Below are positions 59,441 through 64,000 of a DNA stretch of 64,000 bases, piece after piece. The notes beneath the pieces were generated by a model. The model made no database searches, was not told the origin of the DNA, and worked only from the letters and a program-made list of their open reading frames with translations. The position numbers and the translations under genes are program-made. The stretch's first letter is position 1. Every line of letters begins with the position of its first letter. Origin of the DNA: Streptomyces melanogenes (GTDB taxonomy: Bacteria; Actinomycetota; Actinomycetes; Streptomycetales; Streptomycetaceae); assembly GCF_014649795.1 (NCBI RefSeq), contig NZ_BMTS01000025.1, forward strand, positions 35,053-99,052. Reading direction: 5' to 3'.

Positions 59441-60499
59441 CTAAAGCGCCGCGGCCAGCACCTCCAGCGCCCGGTCGACATCCGCCGACGAGTTGTACAG
59501 GTGGAGGGCGAACCGCAGGTTGCCGCCGCGTGCGGACGCGTACACCCCGCCCCGTACCAACTCCGGCTGAAGGCCGTCCAGCCCGGGCACGGCGACGACC
59601 GCCGAGGAGTCGGAGACGGCCCGGTGCCCGAGGGAGGCGAGCCCTGCTCGCAACCGCGCGGCCAGCGCCAGGTCGTGCGCGCACACCGCCTCGATCCCCA
59701 CCTCCTCCAGCAGCGCGAGCGACTCCGCCGCCGCGTGGTACGACAGGAAGGACCCCGGCTCGTCGTACCGCCGGGCGGACCCGGCGAGCTCCCGCACGGG
59801 CCCGTAGTTGTCGGTCAGGTCCTCCGCCGCGAACCACCCCGAGTGCAGCGCCGCCAACCGCTCCTGCGCCTCCTCGGTCACCGTGAGGAACGACGTGCCG
59901 CGCGGGCAGGCGAGGAACTTGAACCCGGCCGTGACCGTGTAGTCGTAGGCACCCGCGTCCAGCGGCAGCCAGCCCGCCGACTGGCTGGCGTCGAGGAGCG
60001 TACGGGCCCCGTGCGCGGCCGCGGCGGCCCGTACGGCGTCGAGGTCCGCGACCCGCCCGTCGACGGACTGGACGGACGAGAAGGCGACCAGCGCCGTGCC
60101 CGGCCGTACCGACTCGGCCAGCGACTCCAGCGGCACGTACCGCATCTTGAGGTCGCCGCGTACGGCGAAGGGCTGCACCACCGAGCTGAACTCGCCCTCG
60201 GGGGCGAGGACTTCGGCCCCGGCGGGCAGCGAGTGGGCGACGAGGGCGACGTGCACCGAGACCGACGAGCCGAGCGCGACCCGGTCGGCGCCGACGCCGG
60301 TGAGCCGGGCGAACGAGCCGCGGACGGCGTGCAGCGCGTCGAAGCTGCCCGCGCCCTCGCGGGTGCCCGCCGCGTTCTCCCCGGCGAGCCGCGCGATGGC
60401 GGCCACGGCGCGCCGGGGCACCAGGCCGCAGCTGGAGGTGTTCAGATACGTCGTCTCGGGCGCGAACTCGTCGCCCGACAAAGGCTCCAGGATCTCCAT
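59441..60499 (-). CDS. Class V-fold PLP-dependent enzyme (aminotransferase/cysteine desulfurase-like)
   Basis: 352 residues: YLNTSSCGLVPRRAVAAIAR near the N-terminus, TLLDASQSAGWLPLDAGAYDY (PLP-Asp region) and the PLP-Lys in YTVTAGFKFLACPRGTSF. The order matches class V aminotransferases, cysteine desulfurases and the EgtE ergothioneine lyases. No egtBCD genes lie nearby, so the reaction is open. ATG at 60499; preceded by a hairpin. Confidence 0.85.
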   Translation of the reverse strand: MEILEPLSGDEFAPETTYLNTSSCGLVPRRAVAAIARLAGENAAGTREGAGSFDALHAVRGSFARLTGVGADRVALGSSVSVHVALVAHSLPAGAEVLAPEGEFSSVVQPFAVRGDLKMRYVPLESLAESVRPGTALVAFSSVQSVDGRVADLDAVRAAAAAHGARTLLDASQSAGWLPLDAGAYDYTVTAGFKFLACPRGTSFLTVTEEAQERLAALHSGWFAAEDLTDNYGPVRELAGSARRYDEPGSFLSYHAAAESLALLEEVGIEAVCAHDLALAARLRAGLASLGHRAVSDSSAVVAVPGLDGLQPELVRGGVYASARGGNLRFALHLYNSSADVDRALEVLAAAL

Positions 60500-60505
60500 G
60501 ATCCC

Positions 60506-60531
60506 ACCCTGGGGTCCCCCGGCCCCAGGGT
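60506..60531 (-). terminator. Hairpin after the DsbA-family gene
   Basis: ACCCTGGGG (60506-60514) pairs perfectly with CCCCAGGGT (60523-60531) around an 8-base loop, 31 bp past the DsbA-family stop. The T run is short, so it may act as a terminator or stabiliser. Confidence 0.6.
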
Positions 60532-60561
60532 CAATCGACTATCACCGCGGCCCGGAAAGGG

Positions 60562-61281
60562 TCACGCGCGCGGGACCTCGCACCCGTCCGGGCCGCAGGC
60601 CTCGGCGTCGGCCGCGGGGGCACCGAGCGTGGCGAGCACCGGCGTGTGCTCCTGCCAGGCCTGCTCAAGGGCCTTCGTGAACACCTCGGCGGGCTGCCCG
60701 CCGGAGATCCCGTACTTGCGGTCGACCACGAAGAACGGCACCGCGCCGGCGCCGAGCGCGGCGGCCTCGGCCTCGTCCGCGCGCACCTCGTCGGCGTATG
60801 CGCTCGGGTCGGCGAGCACGGCCCGCGCCTCGTCGGCGTCCAGACCCGCCTCGACGGCCAGCTCCAGCAGGACGCCGTCGTCGAAGACCGAGCGCTCCTC
60901 GGCGAAGTTGGCCTTGTAGGCGAGGTCGAGCAGCGCCTCCTGGCGGCCGCGGGCCTTGGCGAGGTGGAGCAGCCGGTGGATGTCGAAGGTGTTGCCGTGG
61001 TCGCGGCCCTCGGTGAGGTAGCCCAGGCCCTCGGCGTGCGCGTTGGAGGCGACGTGCTCCTCCATGCCCCGGGCCTCGTCCAGGGTGCGGCCGTACTTCT
61101 CGGCCAGCATCGGGATCACCGGGCCGACCGCGTCCTTGGCGCGGTCGGGGTCGAGCTCGAAGGAGCGGTGCACGACCTCGATGTCGTCGCGGTGGGCGAA
61201 CTCCGCCAGGCCCTTCTCGAAGCGGGCCTTGCCGATGTAGCACCACGGGCAGGCGATGTCGCTCCAGATCTCGACGCGCAT
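60562..61281 (-). CDS. DsbA-family oxidoreductase (FrnE-like)
   Basis: 239 residues. Thioredoxin fold with CPWC (Cys11-Cys14) at the start: VEIWSDIACPWCYIGKARFE, and the cis-Pro loop GAVPFFVVDRKYGISGGQ. Two Cys near the C-terminus (EACGPDGCEVP) may regulate or form a second redox pair, as in FrnE of Deinococcus. It is cytoplasmic, without a signal peptide. An HxlR-like operator lies upstream (61318-61334). Confidence 0.92.
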   Translation of the reverse strand: MRVEIWSDIACPWCYIGKARFEKGLAEFAHRDDIEVVHRSFELDPDRAKDAVGPVIPMLAEKYGRTLDEARGMEEHVASNAHAEGLGYLTEGRDHGNTFDIHRLLHLAKARGRQEALLDLAYKANFAEERSVFDDGVLLELAVEAGLDADEARAVLADPSAYADEVRADEAEAAALGAGAVPFFVVDRKYGISGGQPAEVFTKALEQAWQEHTPVLATLGAPAADAEACGPDGCEVPRA

Positions 61282-61317
61282 GTCACTTCTCTCGGATTTC
61301 TCTCGGGGGAGGTTGTG

Positions 61318-61334
61318 TCACTTTCAAGTAGTGA
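61318..61334. promoter_or_regulatory. Operator-like palindrome upstream of the DsbA-family gene
   Basis: TCACT-TTCAAGT-AGTGA (61318-61334), with an inner ACTT/AAGT palindrome, in the 105-bp gap before the DsbA-family start. The ACTTnnAAGT core resembles HxlR/MarR-type redox operators. No HxlR gene is in this window, so the regulator would act from elsewhere. Confidence 0.5.
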
Positions 61335-61386
61335 AACCTGCGGGAGGCCCACCGCATTCCCCGGGTCGGCCATGGCGTTCCCCGGG

Positions 61387-62379
61387 TCAGCCCGCCGTCG
61401 CCAGCCTGCTGAAGCTGGCCCGGTACGAGCTCGGGGTCAGCCCGGTGCGCCGGACCAGATGGGCGCGGAGCGAGTCGGCGCTGCCCAGGCCGCTGGCCTC
61501 GGCGATCTGGTCCATGCCCAGCGTGGTGGTCTCCAGGAGCTCCTTGGCCCGCTCGATGCGCTGGTGCAGCAGCCACTGCAGCGGGCTGACCCCGCTCTCG
61601 GCGTGGAAGCGGCGGGTCAGGGTGCGCACACTCACCCCCGCGTGCCGGGCCAGGTCGGTGAGGGTGAGCGGCTTGTCCAGGTTGCGCATCGCCCAGCCCC
61701 GGGTATCGGCGCAGGCCACACCGCGCTCGGCGGGCAGCGGGGTCTGGGTGAACTGGGTCTGCCCGCCGGGCCGCACCGGGGCGACCAGGGCGGCCCTGGC
61801 CACCTGGTTGGCGACGGCGGCGCCGTAGTCGGTACGGATGATGTGCAGGCACAGGTCGATCCCGGCCGCGTATCCGGACGAGGTCATGACGTTGCCGTCC
61901 TCCACGTAGAGGACGTCGCCCTTGAGGTCGAGGGCCGGGTAGCGGCGGCGCAGCTCTTCGGCGAGCTCCCAGTACGTGGTGGCGCTGCGCCCGTCGAGCA
62001 GTCCGGCCTCGGCGAGGACGAAGGCGCCGCTGCAGATGGAGGCGATCCGGCAGCCGTCGGCGGCGGCCCGGCGGACCGCCTCCACCGTGGGCGCGTCGGT
62101 CGCGTAGCGCTGCCCCGTCCCCGCGATCAGGACCGTGTCGGCGTCCGCCACGGCGTCCAGGCCCCGGCCCACGTACAGGTCGAGCCCGCCGGTGGTGGCG
62201 ACCGGGCCCGGCTGCGGCGTGCAGACGGTCAGCTCGTACCCCGGAACACCGTCGATCTCCACCTTGGCGAAGAGGAGCTCGGGGATGGCGAGGTTGAACA
62301 TCGACACGGGGGACGGCGCGATGACGACGACGCGGTGGGGGGCGGACGGCCGGTCGACGGCCCGCCGGTCGGACTTCAT
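61387..62379 (-). CDS. GlxA-family transcriptional regulator (DJ-1/PfpI domain plus AraC HTH)
   Basis: 330 residues. N-terminal DJ-1/PfpI-like domain (about 15-185), with CRIASICSGAFVLAEAGLLDG at the nucleophile elbow. C-terminal AraC DNA-binding domain (about 230-325): PLTLTDLARHAGVSVRTLTRRFHAESGVSPLQWL and MDQIAEASGLGSADSLRAHLVRR. The ATG at 62379 has GGAGG eight bases upstream; another ATG at 62400 is possible. Divergent from the MFS gene, so it may activate efflux; this is inference. Confidence 0.92.
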   Translation of the reverse strand: MKSDRRAVDRPSAPHRVVVIAPSPVSMFNLAIPELLFAKVEIDGVPGYELTVCTPQPGPVATTGGLDLYVGRGLDAVADADTVLIAGTGQRYATDAPTVEAVRRAAADGCRIASICSGAFVLAEAGLLDGRSATTYWELAEELRRRYPALDLKGDVLYVEDGNVMTSSGYAAGIDLCLHIIRTDYGAAVANQVARAALVAPVRPGGQTQFTQTPLPAERGVACADTRGWAMRNLDKPLTLTDLARHAGVSVRTLTRRFHAESGVSPLQWLLHQRIERAKELLETTTLGMDQIAEASGLGSADSLRAHLVRRTGLTPSSYRASFSRLATAG

Positions 62380-62449
62380 GGCCAGAACCTCCGGATGCAT
62401 GGCGTTCGGGCCACTACTGTAACCGGCGGCGGATCGCCAGGCTGAGGGC

Positions 62450-63835
62450 ATGTCACTCAACGCCGTACGCCAATCCGTCCCCGAAGCCGAGCAGTTGACC
62501 ACCGACGGGCCCACCGGGCGGGGGCCGCGCCGCTCGCCCTCCCCCGGCCTCACCCTGGCCGCCGCCCTCCTCGGCTTCGCCCTGATCACCCTTGACGCGT
62601 CCGTGGTGAACGTGGCGCTGCCCGCGATCGGCTCCGACCTGGGCGGCGGGATGTCCGGGCTGCAGTGGGTGGTCGACGCGTACACGCTCGCGTTCGCGGC
62701 GCTGATGCTGTCGACCGGCGCCTTCGCGGACCGGATCGGCTCGGCCCGGGCGTACGCCCTCGGCACCGTCGTCTTCGTCCTCGCCTCGGCCGCGTGCGGG
62801 CTCGCGCCCGGGCTCGGGGTGCTGATCGGGGCTCGCGTGGTGCAGGGCGCGGCGGCCGCCGTGGTGCTGCCGGCCTCGCTCGCCCTGGTGCGCCAGGCGT
62901 ACGCGGATCCGGCGCGCCGGGCCCGGGCGGTGGCGCTGTGGGCGGCGGGCGGGTCGGTCGCGGTGGCGCTGGGCCCGGTCGCGGGCGGGGCGCTCACCAC
63001 GGCCTGGGACTGGCGCGGGATCTTCTTCATCAACCTCCCGCTCGGCCTCGCGGCCCTGGCCCTGACGACCCGCGCCCCGCGCTCGGAGCGCCGGCCCGCG
63101 CCGCTGGACCTGCCGGGGCAGCTGACGGCGGTGGTGGCCCTTGCCGCGCTGGCCTTCGCGGTGATCGAGTCGGGCCCGGTGCGCCTGGTGGCGGCCGGTG
63201 TGGCGCTGGCCTCCGGCGCCGCCTTCCTCCTGATCGAGTCGCGCGCGGCCCATCCGGTCGTCCCGCTCGGCCTGTTCCGTACGCCGACGGTCGCGGTGGC
63301 GGTCGCGGTGGGCGCGGCGGCGAGCGTGGCGTTCTACGGAGTGATCTTCGTCTTCTCGCTCTACTTCCAGCGGGTACGGGGGGAGTCGGCGCTGGTGGCG
63401 GGGCTGATGTTCCTGCCGATGACGGCGCTGATCCCGGCGACGAACGTCCTGTCGGGCAAACTCGCCAACCGCTACGGCCCGCGCCGCCCGATGCTGCTCG
63501 GCCAGCTCCTGGCCCTGGCGGGCCTGCTCCTGCTCCTGATCCCCTCCGCCGACACCCCGCCCCTCCTGGCCGCCTTCCTCCTGATCCCCCTGGCCCTCGG
63601 CTGCGGCCTGGCGGTCCCGGCCCTCACGGCCGCGATGATGGAAGCCCTGCCCCAGGAGCGCGCGGGCCTGGCAGCGGGCGTCCTCAACGCGGCCCGCCAG
63701 GTCGCGGGGGCGCTGAGCGTGGCGATGTCCGGGGCGCTGGTGGCAGGCGATTTCGTCCCCGGAATGCGGGTGTCTCTGGTGGTGGCGGCGGCCCTGTTCG
63801 GCGGGACGGCACTGGCGACGCGGCGGTTGCGGTAG
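62450..63835 (+). CDS. MFS drug transporter (DHA2/EmrB-QacA type)
   Basis: 461 residues, about 14 membrane helices. Motifs: ALITLDASVVNVALPAIG (helix 1 antiporter motif D1), GAFADRIGSARAYALG (motif A), RVVQGAAAAVVLPASLALV (motif B) and ALGPVAGGALTTAWDWRGIF (motif C), typical of proton/drug antiporters. The natural substrate is unknown. It is divergent from the GlxA-type regulator across 70 bp. Confidence 0.93.
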   Translation: MSLNAVRQSVPEAEQLTTDGPTGRGPRRSPSPGLTLAAALLGFALITLDASVVNVALPAIGSDLGGGMSGLQWVVDAYTLAFAALMLSTGAFADRIGSARAYALGTVVFVLASAACGLAPGLGVLIGARVVQGAAAAVVLPASLALVRQAYADPARRARAVALWAAGGSVAVALGPVAGGALTTAWDWRGIFFINLPLGLAALALTTRAPRSERRPAPLDLPGQLTAVVALAALAFAVIESGPVRLVAAGVALASGAAFLLIESRAAHPVVPLGLFRTPTVAVAVAVGAAASVAFYGVIFVFSLYFQRVRGESALVAGLMFLPMTALIPATNVLSGKLANRYGPRRPMLLGQLLALAGLLLLLIPSADTPPLLAAFLLIPLALGCGLAVPALTAAMMEALPQERAGLAAGVLNAARQVAGALSVAMSGALVAGDFVPGMRVSLVVAAALFGGTALATRRLR

Positions 63836-63849
63836 CAGTGGCCCGGACT

Positions 63850-63898
63850 TCGTCTGCGGCTGAGTGGTGGGTTGCTCGCGCAGTTCTCCGCGCCCCTA
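63850..63898. repeat. Dispersed repeat A, copy 5 (left half, cut by an IS)
   Basis: TTCGTCTGCGGCTGAGTGGT leads to the core GCGCAGTTCTCCGCGCCCCT (63878-63897). It stops at CTAG where an insertion sequence begins. The right arm is not in the window and may lie beyond the IS. Confidence 0.75.
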
Positions 63899-64000
63899 GG
63901 CCGTGTGTCGAAAGTGGATCTTGAGCGTTGGATGATCACGGTTCATGGGACGGGGAGATCTCACGGACGAAGAGTGGGCGGTGCTGGAGCCGTTGCTGCC
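63899..64000 (+). mobile_element. Left end of an IS5-type insertion sequence, truncated by the window
   Basis: GGCCGTGTGTCGAAAGTGG at 63899-63917 is probably the terminal inverted repeat, directly abutting CTAG (63896-63899), a target of the YTAR type known in the IS5 family. The transposase start lies 46 bp inside. The other end is out of view, so intactness is unknown. Confidence 0.7.
63945..64000 (+). CDS. IS5-family transposase, N-terminus only
   Basis: Reads MGRGDLTDEEWAVLEPLLP to the window edge, the typical first residues of the DUF4096/IS5-type transposase domain in Streptomyces. The catalytic DDE residues are outside the window. Family call is by this N-terminal signature only. Confidence 0.8.
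   Translation, partial: MGRGDLTDEEWAVLEPLL

Noticed and set aside
19511..63898. CRISPR array from repeated GC-rich units
   Set aside because: The repeats are far apart, differ in length and orientation, and have no regular spacers or cas genes.
1..64000. tRNA or rRNA genes
   Set aside because: Scanning for T-loop consensus and cloverleaf arms by eye gave no convincing candidate; a covariance-model search would be needed to exclude them fully.

Overview
The window is chromosomal DNA of a high-GC actinomycete, almost certainly a Streptomyces. The signs are third-codon positions that are nearly always G or C, many GTG starts, ATGA/GTGA stop-start overlaps, and gene content. From memory (no search was run), the stretch from the single-HTH protein Gbn through a Pit phosphate transporter and the cobalamin cluster to ectABCD follows the Streptomyces coelicolor order around SCO1839-SCO1867, so this looks like core chromosome with small accessory inserts.

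Layout. 1-6480: the end of a subtilisin-like protease, an alcohol dehydrogenase, a large NACHT-LRR NTPase with two TTA codons, and a VIT/CCC1-type transporter. 6506-11465: a four-gene catabolic operon (two amidohydrolases, an SDR, an acetoacetate-decarboxylase-fold enzyme) facing a TetR regulator across a perfect TGTAAC/GTTACA operator. 11512-16265: DEDDh exonuclease with BRCT, Cys-rich mini-protein, SURF1, GH15 and an SDR without the usual Tyr/Lys. 16299-19510: an Asp23/AmaP envelope module. 19511-21364: a repeat nest, a crotonase and gbn with a GATC-rich upstream region. 21365-28824: ABC-F ATPase, secreted and metabolic genes. 28964-30610: PHO-box-driven phosphate transporter and partner, closed by a strong terminator.

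30654-49086 is a cobalamin riboswitch followed by a nearly continuous, translationally coupled cobalamin operon: cobD, cobQ, cobN, ChlI/ChlD fusion, cobO, cobB, cobI, [ZIP transporter on the opposite strand], cobM, cobL, cbiG-cobJ fusion, cobH, cbiX-like, cobC. It mixes genes typical of late cobalt insertion (cobN, chlID) with genes typical of early insertion (cbiX, cbiG). 49334-52837 holds an LAETG-anchored surface protein, an amidohydrolase and a class V PLP enzyme, closed by a clean intrinsic terminator. 53006-56247 is ectABCD (ectoine and 5-hydroxyectoine) behind an unassigned 24-bp palindrome. 56267-63835 carries small metabolic and regulatory genes, including an OYE/MarR divergent pair with paired operators. 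The window ends in the first bases of an IS5-type insertion sequence.

The least ordinary signals are: (1) the NACHT-LRR gene with two in-frame TTA codons and a compositionally different LRR end; (2) GC-rich palindromic repeats that are normally intergenic, scattered through the window but also read in frame inside cobB (about 70-85 extra residues) and near the end of ectC; (3) an insertion sequence that appears to have landed in the middle of one of those palindromes; (4) a dense GATC cluster upstream of the GATC-binding protein gene gbn; (5) several perfect operator-like palindromes. No tRNA, rRNA, CRISPR array or prophage was seen.
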